Positions 1 to 12,003 of a stretch of 64,000 bases of DNA are shown piece after piece. The DNA is from Lotus japonicus (lineage: Eukaryota > Streptophyta > Magnoliopsida > Fabales > Fabaceae), in assembly GCF_012489685.1 (NCBI RefSeq), contig NC_080041.1, positions 103,819,760 through 103,883,759 on the forward strand, given 5' to 3'. The notes beneath the pieces are model-generated. The model searched no databases. It saw only the letters and a program-made list of their open reading frames with translations, and had not been told where the DNA came from. Made by a program: the position numbers and the translations under genes. How positions within the stretch are numbered: position 1 is the first letter of the stretch; every line of letters starts with the position of its first letter.

Positions 1-14
1 AATTTAAAATATTT

Positions 15-981
15 ATGTTTTTTTTTGTTGCTGATGCTAAGAGGTTAATTGGTAGGAAATATGGGGACCCTGTGATTCAAAGTAACATCAGGTTGTGGCC
101 ATTCAAGGGAATTGCTAGTGTTAATGACAAACCCATGATTATTGTTAAGTACAAGGGTCTGGAGAAGCAAATTTCAGCAGAGGAAGTCTCATCTATGGTT
201 CTAACCAAAATGCGAGAGATTGCAGAAATGTATTTGGAGTCACCTGTGAAGAATGCCATTATTGCTGTGCCTGCTTATTTTAACGACTCTCAGCGTAAAT
301 CCACCAAAGATGCTGGTGCCATTGCTGGCCTCATGTTCTGCATATAATCTATGAACCTACTGCTGCAGCTATTGCGTATGGCCTTGACAAGAGAATAGGT
401 TGTGTTGGGGAGAGGAACATTTTTGTCTTTGACCTTGGTGGTGGTACTTTTGATGTGTTACTTCTTACAATTAAGGATAACGTCTTCCAAGTTAAGGTCA
501 CCTCCGGAAACACTCACCTTGGACGAGAAGACTTCGATAACAGAATGGTGAACTACTTTGTGCAAGAGTTCAAGAAGAAGAAAAGTGGACATTAGTGGGA
601 ACCCAAGAGCATTGAGGAGGTTGAGAAGTGCTCGTGAGAGAGCAAAAAGGACACTCACTCTTGATGTTCGTACCACCATTGAGCTGGATGCTTTGTTTCA
701 AGGAATTGACTTTTGTGTTTCTTCCCACTAAAGTGGACATTAGTGGGAAGGTCAAGGCAATGAATTCTCTAGATGATTATGTGTACAAGATGAAGATTGC
801 TTTAAAGAGGAAGGATGTAAGTTCAAAGCTTTCCTTACAGCAAAAGAATATCATCAGTTCTGCAATTAAAAGTGCTGAAACTTTTCTCTCTGAGGATAAC
901 CAGGGGGATGAAACTGTGTTTGTGGATTATTTGAAGAAACTTGAAAGTATCTGTGAACCCATTATTAGTAAGGTTGGCTAG
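15..981 (+). pseudogene. Decayed cytosolic HSP70 (exon 2 remnant)
   Basis: The reading frame opens with [13 protein letters not shown] and continues through the HSP70 nucleotide-binding domain: AYFNDSQR near 285, [13 protein letters not shown] near 355 and [10 protein letters not shown] near 430. A frameshift near 330 breaks it, and a stop follows EFKKKK near 594. The frame then resumes at RALRRLRSA and jumps to the C-terminal lid (SLDDYVYKMK to LESICEPIISKV, stop at 979-981). The end of the ATPase domain and the whole substrate-binding beta domain are missing. Plant HSP70 genes carry an intron just before DAKRLIGR. Here the expected AG acceptor reads TG, and exon 1 is outside the window or absent. 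An intact protein would be a cytosolic ATP-driven chaperone of about 650 aa; this copy cannot make one. Confidence 0.9.
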
Positions 982-1513
982 ATCCTTTCGGTTCAGATTT
1001 TTTGTGGTGCTGACTCGTCATTTTGTTTGCCGAATGGATTTCTTATGGTCATATTATCTTAAAATGGTTGAAGTTTAAAATTTGTGTTCAACATGTTTAA
1101 ACTGTTACCTTAGTTGATTTGGACACTAAAAATACTTCCTGTTCCTGAATTGATATCTAGATTTTTACTCTTCCTCATGTTATAATTGTACTTATCCTTC
1201 CCTTTATATTTGTGTTGTATGCTTGTGTACATCTTTTCTTTGGTGATTTTTATTGTTTGAGATAGATACTAGTTGCTCAGTAGAAAAATTGATGCTGCAT
1301 TTGTGGCTATGGAACAACTAGCTCTCTTTGATCTTTAAAAGATGGGGAGAAGCAAAATAAGCACCATAAATCGCCACATTTGTGGCGGCTGGAGTGTATG
1401 ATACAATGACACTGGTAAGAAATAATGGTTTAAATTACTGATAGTGCACAAGTGCACAACAATCAAATGGCTGACACACTTTCAGAGGCTTGTTGTCCTT
1501 GTTACAATGTTGT
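982..1513. other. Intergenic, no gene seen
   Basis: AT-rich sequence between the HSP70 remnant and the 3' end of the PI-PLC-like gene on the other strand. It probably holds the 3' UTR of the latter. I see no coding or repeat signal. Confidence 0.5.
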
Positions 1514-4500
1514 CTATGATGGTGATGAGCAAGCTTGTGAAGTTGATCCAGGCTGAAACATAATTTGTTAGCAGTTATAAATTAAATTGTGTGTTTATAT
1601 TTAAATGAACCAAGAGTTCAAATTAATTGATTTACCTGACATGTATGAACATCATCACACCCACACAATAACTTCCCATTGAGAGTGTCCACAGCTTGAA
1701 AAGACCCTCCTCCCTCGCTCCTCTGCATAATACCCCCAAGAATGTAATGCTCATGAGAAAATATTTGTTGATTTAGCAACAAAACTTGGAAGGAAGAGAT
1801 AATTTTTTCCTAAAACGAACCTTGTAATAATCAACAGCAACAAAATTTGCCCAACGGTTACCAGCAGCACCGTAACAAGTTTGTAGCATGTTAATGAGTT
1901 GCCCAGAATTATCTATACATGTGAGTACCTTTAATGGTGTTGTTTTGAAATAGTTTACCAACACTAAGGATTTGCTTTTGTCATCAAGAGGAGATGATTC
2001 CGCCCTGTTTGGACAACTTCCTTCTTTCATTCCACCATCCCCATCTGAAAATTTGAAGATAGGAAGTGATAAAAAAAAAGGCAAAGGAAACAAGAATTCA
2101 TTTTAAGAATTAGGAAAGAAAGAGGTTTAATGGTTGGTGCTTTCCTACACTGATTTTCAACCATGAAATTCCACTGGTAAGCAATGCCTTCGCTTTGTTC
2201 TTTAGACCTGATAGAAGTGAAAACTAGTAACCTTTGGTTTTTGGCAACCATATCACTCACTAGAGGCCAATCTGCACCATTTCTTGGCATGCTTGTCAAT
2301 GGAAACCAGTATTTCATCAAACCAGCATCAGTGAAGACCTTTGTCAAACCATTGGGGGTGTGAACATAATCTTCCAAGATAAGGGTGACAACTTCTGCTG
2401 GATTTGCTGATAAAAAACCTTCAATTTCCTTCAGTGTATCTAAAGCAGGTTCCTAATAGTTAATCACAAGTTAGGATCTCGGTCTAGGATCGACATCTTT
2501 TCTCTTTAAATGGTGTCTTATTTCTATGTTCCACCAATAAAATGTTGTCATTTCAATTAAAAATCACGAACCGCCTCATCCGTATTCTTTTTAATTGATA
2601 TGGAAAAATTCCATTGACACTAAAATGGGATACAAAATGAGAAAGACGATTTTGAGGCAGTCATTAGAGTTTGCAAATTACAATTTTTTTTTTCACCAAA
2701 ACAAGTTAGAAAAGCATGGGCAGAAAATAAACATAATGGGGTAGTAGATGAGTTTTACATACAAATGCTGTGATATCATGGCATTGGCCTCCAAATGAAT
2801 GGCATAACCACACTTCTCCATCAAAATCATATGTGTCTAGCATTAGTCCTCGAACTCCATTCTACAAATTAACCATTGCCAACAAGCGGTTACTTAAACA
2901 TTGCTTATAAGAATCAGAGAAGTAGAAAATTGACAATATTTAAGCTATACTTAGTTGTATTGATTTGCATACATTTAGCTGTTGTGTGACATTGTCTTCT
3001 TGGTTGGTGAATGTCACACGAGGCACACCTGTGTGGGATGGCTCCCCATCAATGGCATAAGAGTTGTGTGTTGTCAAAAATGCATATTTGTTGAACGGTA
3101 GAGAATTATTCTATTCAGAAAAATGTAAAAGCAGTTAACAAGAGATTAAGATCAATTCTGAATCCAAATTTTGTTGTCTTATGTGCCCAGAAATGTATAT
3201 CTATCTTTATATGCCACAAAAATTTTAACACATGTCAGCTGACCTTTTTGAAGTTTTCATTACACTAATAACTAGTTCATAAGGTTACTCTAAGGTTGCG
3301 TTTGAAAGAACTTATTTGAGTTTATCTTATAACGTCAATACATGTAGTTATTTAGGTAAACTTGTATGAAAACAACTTATATATGGCTTACCTACAAGTT
3401 CTTTTAGGTTTGTACATATTCAAAGCTTCTCAAATTAGCATATGAATAGATGACATATAAGATACTATAAACTTATTTCAATAAGTTTCTCAAATTAATT
3501 TAAGAATAATTACTTCCGTGATAAAGGTCTATTATCATAAGCGTTTAATTAACCTATTTACTTAACCTCATCCTAGATAACATGAGTTCTCAATTACTCA
3601 TGTGTTTGATTTTGAGTTGGAGGGCTTCATAATTGAGTAAAAAGTACTCAGAATAACTTAGCACTCTTAAGAGATTTTATGCTAACTTTGACTTTTCCAA
3701 AGTATCCTGTACAAATTTATTCTATCCACTTATTTTTTAATCACATTGTCAATGAAAAAAATAATGTGGTAGGATGTGAACATAGGAATGAACAAAATGA
3801 TTTGAATCTCTTCCCACTCTCAAAAGCTTGAACCAGAGTTTTAAATTGCAGTCTGTAATCACAATTGCGGCCACAATATAAAGGGTTTTAGAATCTCTGC
3901 AACAGCAGTACCACAGTTGCATTAACTCACATTTGTCTGCAATTTTGCAATGCAGTCGCAACTGCACTAGTAATTTAAAATCATGCCTAGACCATACAAT
4001 TTAGCCAATGCACAGCATAGTATTATTAGCCATAACAATGATAATCACAACATGCAACAATCATTCAATATTTGTTCTCTGCTTCCATCAAACAGATGAC
4101 TAATATCTAATGGCACACTGTAAAATCATATGAAAGCCATTTCTAGCCTACCTCACCAGAACAACAACCAGAAACCCAACCAAAGTCATATGATCATATC
4201 CAACCACCATGGTTGTTGCTTGTTGGTTTATTTTTATGCTAATAAACACTCTATTGACTTCATGTACTATCTCATCAACACATTTGTAAGTGTTGGTTTT
4301 TGGGAAAACTAGGCAAACTGTTAAGAGATTTGAATCTTACAATGAGCTTGAATTGATCTGTGACAGAAGACCTCACACACCTAGAGCCTGAAAATCCAAG
4401 TGGACAGGAGAAACAATATAGGCCAGCGCCGCAATCTCCATCAGACGAGCACTCATCAAGAAGCTGAGACAAAATTTAGTTTGAAACCAATTATAATTTA

Positions 4501-4646
4501 CACCAACAGAACATAACTACATGATTTGGTAAAGTAGCAAAGTGGAGATACAATTTACAAACCTTGCAAGTTCCATTGGAACAAGTAGCAGCAACATTGT
4601 AAACCAGTGAAAGAATAACCACTAGCAAGCACGGAAGAGAAGCCAT
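1514..4646 (-). CDS. PI-PLC X-domain-containing secreted protein, 8 exons
   Basis: Spliced by eye into eight exons: 4646-4563, 4463-4341, 3110-2973, 2861-2763, 2452-2149, 2044-1821, 1722-1636 and 1552-1514. All introns are GT-AG, the frame stays open, and the product is 365 aa. It starts with a hydrophobic signal peptide (MASLPCLLVVILSLVYNVAA), then a short cysteine-rich segment (CSSDGDCGAGLYC). A PI-PLC X-like fold follows: FLTTHNSYA with the first catalytic-type His, NNGVRGLMLDTYDF, then VWLCHSFGG with the second His. The C-terminal part holds NRWANFVAVDYYK. This matches the plant family typified by At5g67130, whose members are secreted or GPI-anchored and lack the PLC Y, EF-hand and C2 domains. 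The product ends with no clear GPI signal. The upstream in-frame ATG at 4679 was not chosen because it would bury the signal peptide. The substrate is not proven for this family. Confidence 0.93.
3834..3982. mobile_element. hAT-like MITE in intron 2 of the PI-PLC gene
   Basis: The segment starts with CAGAGTTTTAAATTGCAG and ends with an inverted, imperfect version (GTAATTTAAAATCATG). The inside is rich in GCAACTGC/GCGGCC-type words. It resembles the better-defined element at 6760-6886. Flanking target duplication is weak here, so the limits are approximate. Confidence 0.5.
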
Positions 4647-5879
4647 GTAATATATGTGGAGAATGATGAAAGAAAGCAATAGGTACAGACAATAGAATCA
4701 CAAAAGGTGGTCTAATTTCTATGAATAATCAATTGTGAATTTTTTTGTTTTGGCTGAGAAAACGAAGAAAATTGACTCATTGGATTCTCATGTTTGTTCA
4801 TAGATAACATTTGTCATGGGAATATTCCCACACTTTAAGCCAATTTAAAGGCGAAGCCGTTGCTACTGAGGTGTATTAAGTATTAACATGGAAAGAAGGC
4901 AAAAATTTAATTTTTTTAAACGGACAGTTTTAATTGTAGTGAACACTCCAAGATAGAGATAAAGAGAAAAAATGGTACGATGAGTGTTGTTTTATTGTTA
5001 GGACTGCTTAATTTTAGAGGTTAATCATCAACTTAGTCTCTATGTTTTTAAGAGAATTCGAGTTCAGTCCCATTCCAGAAATGCAGCCAGTTTGGTTTTG
5101 GCCCTCGTCAGAGGGCAAAGCTCCAGCGAATGTGCTGAGTGACATACAAACGCTGATGTGACACGCCACGTGTCATTTTTAATTTCCACATACATAATTA
5201 ATGATTAAATTATAATTATAATTATAATAGAAAATGATTGCATGAGAAATAGGCTTGCCGAACTAAGGTAGATGCCTGTGCGCCAGTCACGACCTAAATT
5301 TTGGGTCGTGAAAGTTAGCCTTTTCTAATACAACACCGCTAGATGACACGATATCATGCACTATAGCATTAGTGTTTCTAATAACTAAGACGCACTTTCC
5401 ACAACACCAACTTATATTGTTAAAGAATGTTCAGTAAACAATTTTTTTCTTCATCGAAAAATTCAGTAAACATTTTTAATACTATATTCTTAAAAAATGT
5501 GCATTTAAATTTTATAGCGAACTCAAGAACTCAATGTGGATTTATATTAAAATCATCGTGTCAAAATTCTGATTCTTTGATATGCATTAACGTGAGAAAT
5601 TCTAGGACCTCTATTTATATAATAGATTGAATTCGTGAAATCACATTTCCGTCGACTCTAATACCAAAAAAAAAATATACACTATGCTCCATGTTTATAA
5701 ATTAGCATGTGCTTAAGTTTTTTTATAAGCAGCATTTGCTTAAGTAACCACTTAAGAATAATCACGCTTATGTTTCAAAAAAAAAAATTTATCATATGGG
5801 TCAAAAGTGGTTCGAAAGCGCCAACTTTATCACTAAAGTAGTATACTATATTCTATGCCCAAAAAATCGAGTGTTGAAT
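4647..5879. other. Intergenic with transposon scraps
   Basis: Holds the promoter side of the PI-PLC gene. About 5030-5200 has the wording of a long-TIR MULE arm (a 'protein-free' GTCCC-rich stretch ending in ACGCCACGTGTCA). At about 5245-5310 the words GCGCCAGTCACGACC and GGGTCGTGA recur in similar form at 52705-52770, probably LTR scraps. No gene is seen. Confidence 0.4.
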
Positions 5880-6084
5880 GTTGCCCGATCTCCCAGGTGA
5901 TTGAATCCTAACAACAGTTTTCCCATTTCTACATTCTCCTTCTTCAGGTACGCTTTCTTTAGTTGATGATGACATGATGTATTATAAGGTAAAGTTAGCT
6001 GTGATAATTGAAGTCAATTAATATAGCTGAATCTTCGTGTTCTATTGACAGGTAACCAAAACAGGAGTGTCTCAAAGTGGAAGG
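5880..6084 (+). promoter_or_regulatory. K1 leader with conserved 5' UTR splice donor
   Basis: The words TCTTCAG|GTACGCTTT at 5942-5956 recur before K6 (near 47925) and K7 (near 54258), and as TCTTCAGGTTCTT before K3 and K5. In each case they lie 100-350 bases upstream of the kinase ATG. This looks like a conserved leader exon followed by a 5' UTR intron. It is an inference from repeated sequence; no transcript data are available. Confidence 0.5.
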
Positions 6085-6759
6085 ATGTTTCTCAAGTTTT
6101 TGGATTTGAAGAAAGTCAAGAAACATACCCAGAGGCCATACCCAACAGTAATAGAAGAGTTGTGCCATCACTTTTCTCTTGCTGATCTTAAGAAAGCAAC
6201 CAATAACTTTGATGAAAATAATGTAATTGGAGAAGGAGGTTTTGGTAAAGTATACAAAGGTTTTCTTCAACTTGATCATGTTGCTACTACAGTAGTAGCG
6301 GTGAAGCAAATGAATAATTCTTCTTTGTGGTGGGGACTGAAGGAGTTCAATAATGAAGTTGAGTTGCTCTGCCAGCTTCATCATCCTAATTTGATCACTC
6401 TTATCGGATTCTACCTCCACAAAGATGAGAAGATTATTGTTTAATTTACGAGTAAATGTCCAATAGATCCCTCGATGATCATCTACTGAATAATGATGAT
6501 TGGGAACCACTTTCATGGAAGAAGAGGTTAGTTAGAGATCTGCAAAGGAGCTCGTGGGGTGCACTACCTTCACTCTGGAGCCAGACGCACCATCTTTCAC
6601 CGTGACATCAAAGCCTCTAGCATTCTTTTGGATGAGAATATGGTGCCCAAACTCCCCGATTTTGGGCTCTCCTTACCGGAATCGTTATACACGAAAAAAA
6701 TCGAAACCAATTGAATTAGCCGTTCGTGGTAACTTTTTTTTTTCAATTTTAGTTATAAA

Positions 6760-6886
6760 CAGGATTTTAAGTTGCAGTTGCGGCCGCATTATGAAATTGC
6801 AGACAAAAGCAGATTAAAACGGCCGCAATTACAGTGTCATTGCAGGGACTTTAAATTATAGTTATGGATCGTAATTTAAAACTCTG
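6760..6886. mobile_element. hAT-type MITE in the K1 intron
   Basis: A 127-bp element with terminal inverted repeats CAGGATTTTAAGTTGCAG and, inverted, CAGAGTTTTAAATTAC. The 8-bp flanks are GTTATAAA (6752-6759) and GTTATAAG (6887-6894), matching at 7 of 8. The 8-bp duplication and CAG ends fit hAT. It has no coding capacity. Confidence 0.8.
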
Positions 6887-7242
6887 GTTATAAGTTTAGA
6901 GCAATGAGCTTTCAAAAAAAAAAATTAGTGCAAAAGAATTAATTTTATCTACCAAGTAATTAATTAATTTGATACTTTTATAGTTACCAGGTACGTACGG
7001 TTATGCAGCCCCTGAGTATATGCGGAGTGGCACTTTTACATATAAATGTGATGTTTTTTCATTTGGTATGCTTCTATTGGAAGTGTTGTGTACAAAGACA
7101 ATGCATACAATTATAAAGGAGATGCCATGCGTGTGTACCAGCAGCAGCAGCAACCAAATGAAGAAATTGAAATATCCAATAACGGTTCAGAATCTTCAGA
7201 TGATATTACCAGTATGCTTCCTTCTTACATTACTAGTGATTT

Positions 7243-7669
7243 TAATGCGTGCGTTGCACGACGAAAATTTCTCTTGTGTTTGAGACATGAATTAATAAAT
7301 AAGTTTATACAAATTTGACATGCTAAAAACTCGATTTTGCTGAGATTTTAACCTGATGGAATTAAAATGTGACAAATATGAGTATTCCAAAAAACAACAC
7401 CACAACCAAAATGGGTTGGCACAATTTGGATGAAAATTGATTATAAAATCATAAATTCCCTAGATTAAGGAATTTGATGTGTATATAAAATCATGTCTCT
7501 TGCCACTTTGTTTATTATTTTACCCGTGCGTTGCACGTTGGAATTTTCTCTTGTATTTGGGACATGGACTAATAAATAGGTTTATACAAATTTGATATGC
7601 TAAAAACTCGATTTTGCTGAGATTTTAACTTGATGGAATTAAAATATGACAAATATGAGTATTCAATAA
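7243..7669. repeat. Direct repeat of the Helitron 3'-end module (~145 bp)
   Basis: About 7243-7386 and 7515-7669 match closely. Both start with GTGCGTTGCACG and run through TGCTAAAAACTCGATTTTGC to GACAAATATGAGTATTC. Weaker versions of the first part occur near 8325 (CCCTGCATGGATAATTTTCTC) and near 8875 (ATGCGATGCATGGAGAACTTT). This suggests nested or repeated Helitron ends. Confidence 0.75.
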
Positions 7670-7689
7670 AACCACACCACAACCAACAT

Positions 7690-7920
7690 GGGTTGACACA
7701 ACTGACTTTAGGTTCTAGATTTAGCTCTCACCTCCCAAAGATCGAGGGTTCTAATCCTCCTAGGGTCAGTAAAATCCTAATTGGTAGGCAACCCTCCTCG
7801 GTGAGATTCCCCGACGCTCCTTCTAGGAGTGAGCCTCTACTGGCCTCTCTAGCGAGCCACTGGTGCCCTGCCGTGTATTTTCTCTCCGTTCTATCATTTT
7901 TGTAAAAAAATAAAATAAAA
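7690..7920 (+). mobile_element. SINE-like tRNA-derived element (tentative)
   Basis: A box-B-like GGGTTCTAATCC near 7748-7759 is followed by a C/T-rich body and a short T/A tail (TTTTTGTAAAAAAA) near 7900. It interrupts the repeat module that is otherwise shared with 7243-7430. No convincing target duplication was found. Confidence 0.4.
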
Positions 7921-10757
7921 CAATACCACACCATAATATATGAAATACTACCGACACAAAATCTAATTTTTTTTACATAAATTTACTCCTGAAATTATCA
8001 AAATAAGTATGAAAAATGTTATTAAATCATATGAAATTTTATTTTCTTATTAAATTTAACATTAAAGCATTTTTGTGCTAAAATGTTCTTCCTCATGAGA
8101 GTTTTCTGCCCTGTAATTTGAAAAAAATTAAAATAATAGTAGACTTTATTTTTATGCAAAACACTTTTAATATGAAACTACATTGTAAAATAAAGCAATA
8201 TTATTAAAATTTATTTTTCTATTAATTTTTACATGTAAGTATTATCATGTAAAATGCTCTTCCCCATTAGAACTTATAACATTGTAATTTAAACATAAAA
8301 AAAAATAATATGTATTAACTCTTTACCCTGCATGGATAATTTTCTCTTGTGTTTTAGACATGTACCTATACCTTACTTTAGCAAATTCACTGTCAATCAA
8401 TTTGGGTCATTTTTACTTGTTCAATGCACATAATTTTTTCACACGATTGATAAAGAAAACAATGCACTTAAGAAATAAGAAAATACTTGTATTCACATAC
8501 ACATCTAACATTAGTAAATAATTATGAAAAATGAGTGAAATTATATTAAAGTTATTTATAAATTTGAAAATAATATTGTATAAAGTCTATTCCCGTATGA
8601 GTTTTTTACCGGGTAATTTGAACGTAAATAAAAAAATATTATATAACATATTTCGATTATTAAAATTTCACACTTAAATATATATTTGCTCTTAAGATTA
8701 TTTATAGAATCATTAAAAAAAAACTAAAATTATATTAAAGCTTCTTTTTCTTACACTAAAGTATTTTTTATTTAAAATATTGCCCCTATGAGCTTTACAC
8801 CCTGTAACCTAAACATAAATAAAAATATGTTATATATTAATATTTTTAATGCTCTTACGACATTATGTGATTGGTATGCGATGCATGGAGAACTTTTCCT
8901 TTCAATTGAGGAGAAAAAAAAATCATTTAAAAGAAAAAATTACTAATAAGATTTTTGAATATGGACACGCTCCTAAAATTTGAAAATACTTATAAAACAC
9001 AGAAATTATTAAAATATATTTTCAATCAAATGAAAAATAAACTTTCATTTGTTGAGGAAGGGACACTTCAGCCAAATCCTTGTGGAAAATGCACCTGTCC
9101 AGTTTATTCTTCTAACCTCCTCTCATTTGAATATTTTTATAGATAGATAGATATATAATCCAAAAATTATAACATTAATTTAAATATATTTTTCAATTAT
9201 TAGTTTATTCAATATTCTATTAACGCACTGTCCAGTTTATTCTTTTAACATCCTCTCTGTTTATTTTTCTAACTCCCCAAGTAGCACAATTTTCCTTTTC
9301 AGCTCCTCAATTTAGATAGCATCAGAAATTAAATAGCATCACTAACAGACACGGTAAAAAGGAAGCACCACAAACACTGTAAAAAAGAGATACTACTACA
9401 GTTCATTAATTCATCATTCAACCTTTATCATGTCCCTAACATGGGGGTAAATAATTCATTCACATCTTTTTTATACCTTGAAACACACAAAAGGAAAAGA
9501 GTCCCTAACATGGAGGTGAATGCCTTCTGTCAAGGCTCCCACCGTTAAATCTGCATTCAGTGAAAATATTTAATGCCAATTACTGAAATTTATTGTTTTA
9601 CACTATTAAATAACTTCATCAATTTTACAAAATCTTCCTTGTAGCTCATTAAACCCCAAAAATCTTCATCTACAATGGTGTCAGTCTGTCAGCACCAAAC
9701 TCTTTCCTTCAAGCCAAGCACTCTCATAATCCTCAATGTATTTTCTCTTCACCACTTCAATGACTTCTCTATTTCAACTCCAGTTCCTTGCCTAATCTGT
9801 AGCTTAAACACCCTCAGTTCAATTCAAGTGATGGTTATATTCATCCAGGACGATTTCACAAAAACAATTTCACCATGAAAGAAACAACATAAGAAAAAGT
9901 ATGAAGGTGGTGTGCTTGTATTTGCAAATAAAGAAATAAATAATCTTAGTGTTTGCTCTTAAAATAGGAAAATCCTAAAAGATAGAAAATTTGAGAAGTT
10001 TTTCAGATATCCGTAGAAGAAAAAAAACTTAGACAAAGCATATCCGAAAGTGAAATATCCATATTTAGATATATCAATTGAACGTCTCAACTATACCAAT
10101 TCAATTTTCTAAATAAAAAGCATATATGAGCAAAGCCAAACCTTTGTATCCCCAACTTTGTCTCTAAAGTTTGTGCGGGAAAAGAGATAAATAGAAACAG
10201 ATAAACTTCAGTGACACACTAACACTAAATCTACAGGAACAAACAAACTCTAGCGGACATTTAGATCCAGTTGCTAGAGTTCCTGCAACAAAATCAGCTG
10301 AAAATTTTGCACCTAGGACTCTCAATACTTTTAGTCTGCAGAGCAAGAGTAGTAGGACTAAACAGAAACCAAAATCAAATTAAGCTTTCAAAATGCTTTC
10401 CTGAAACTAAATGTGAACTAAAAAATCCATATATGCATTCCTCTTATTCAAATTATGAAGGCTTCACATGCTTCAGACATGTGTCAACAAATATATTCCA
10501 TGTTGAACACCAACTCTCATTGCTATAAACTAAAGCCATAGAAAATATTAAAATGTGAGCACCAATGTTCTTTTGGTGAAACTACTACAGTTGAAATTAG
10601 TCATCAAATAGAACAGATAGAAATTTATTCAACTAATTTCACATACCAGAAAATTTGTGGGCTATGCCTAGTAGAGATGGAGAAATTTATTCAACTAATT
10701 TCATATTTCAGAAGATAATTTCTCCCGCAGCTAGTGTCTTAGTAAAGATGGAGAAAG

Positions 10758-11140
10758 CGTGAAATACGCGTCCTTCACTTGGCATGAATCTGATATACGC
10801 GTCCTTCACTTAACAAATATTGAAATCAATAAATCAGAGTCTTCCTAATTGAAGCATGATTCTTACAACCCTGGAAATTAAAAAGTAAAAAAGATAAGAG
10901 ATTTGCCAACCATAAAAAATTGATGTTAAAACAGGGTGAGTAATTAAAAAAATGCTATACCTTGTCATCCATAAGAATCATATCCATCGAAAAGGGAAGC
11001 TTTGAACCATATAAGCTCGAACTTAGCCATAAACGATTCACCTTTGCAACAATAGTCAAATTCTCTTTGGAGGCATCGATTTTGGCAAGATTGTCGATTC
11101 TAGCAGCAATGAGAACAAAGGTTAATTTCAAATATATCAA
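10758..11140 (-). pseudogene. RPA1/DUF223-like OB-fold remnant carried by the Helitron
   Basis: The first exon (11140 to 10961) encodes a segment reading LTIVAKVNRLWLSSSLYG then SMDMILMDDK, followed by a GT donor. After a short intron (acceptor at 10871), HASIRKTLIY and LLSEGRVYQI follow, interrupted by a stop. The W/LW core, the M-ILMD-KG strand and HA-IRK are marks of plant RPA 70-kDa-like OB-fold proteins, which many plant Helitrons carry. It is too short and broken to act in single-stranded DNA binding. Confidence 0.65.
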
Positions 11141-12003
11141 GTGTTGTAAAATAGATGGAATGATGGAGGAGAGGGACAGCTTAAGGGAGTATATATAGTT
11201 GAGTTGAAATTAGGGTTAACGATGACTAAAGGTGAAAAGAATATTCCATTGACTTTTCATTTAAAATATATATTTTTCATTCCAATGTCTTTATTTGAAT
11301 ATGATGACTAAATTTGAATTTTTTTTCATTCGAACATGCTCAAATTCGATAGCATTAAATGCAATCAATGCTAATTAAAACAATATTAAAAGAATATTTT
11401 GATTCAAATTTGAACATTCCCAATCCTCATAATTAATATCGGTATTGAATTTTGTAACATTCAAAAATAAAACTTGTATGAATTTGAATCTCGAATTCAA
11501 TTTCACGGTTTATATTTTTAATGTAATCAATTCTAATTTATATTTTAAATGAAATAAAAAAAATTAGCATTAAAAAATATCAAGCAAAATCAAGGTTGTC
11601 AATGATGGGCCTCACTACTTAAATCAAAGAAAATAGGCTTGTAATAAATTGCTTAGAATAAAGGAGGGATTGACACTTGTCAAGCAAAGAGGGAGGTTGG
11701 GTGAGAGTTATTCTTGGAGTGTCAAATCAGCTAAGTGGGGCTCACAACCTTCCTCTTTTCTAAAGTATATAGATGTCTAGGCTTCGAGCAGACGATATTG
11801 ATCCGGTTCTTGCAGGAAATATTGCACCACAGTGTTATGCGGTGTACATAGATATCATAGACAGGTGCTTGAAGAATGAACCAGCTAGATGAACGACCAA
11901 TAATGGGTGAAGTGGAGATACAACTTGAACATGCTTTGACATTGCAACAAGAAGCAGAAAATGCCAAAGAAACCAGCATTACTCAACCTCAGCAAGAAGA
12001 ATA

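Larger units (their letters stand above)
7233..11773 (-). mobile_element. Non-autonomous Helitron, 4.54 kb, inserted in K1
   Basis: Read on the minus strand, the element begins TCTATATACTTTAG at 11773, the usual TC start. It ends CTAG at 7236-7233, with a 5-bp-stem hairpin (CGTGC-AAC-GCACG, 7260-7248) 11 bases before the end. It lies between host A and T. Removing it gives TTACATTA|TGTCTAGG, the same words found uninterrupted in paralogue K7 near 55483-55498. This empty site fixes both ends to the base. No Rep/helicase gene is visible. It carries an RPA1-like remnant near its 5' end (10758-11140), as plant Helitrons often do, and repeated copies of its own 3'-end module. Confidence 0.95.
6085..12003 (+). 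pseudogene. Kinase copy K1 (FERONIA-like RLCK), broken and split by a Helitron
   Basis: Exon 1 starts at ATG 6085 and encodes the shared N-terminus ([20 protein letters not shown]), an intact glycine loop (GEGGFGKVYKG), the beta-3 lysine (VAVKQM) and [15 protein letters not shown] 2-base insertion near 6440 brings a stop, and further frameshifts follow. The catalytic loop still reads HRDIK and the metal site DFG, the best-preserved catalytic set in the window. A donor lies at 6729 and exon 2 ([10 protein letters not shown]) begins at 6991, with another frameshift near 7120. Coding homology stops at 7232 inside a Helitron and resumes at 11774 ([26 protein letters not shown]). A 4-base insertion near 11890 breaks it again. 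The intact gene would have been a cytoplasmic kinase of about 370-390 aa. Clearly non-functional. Confidence 0.92.
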
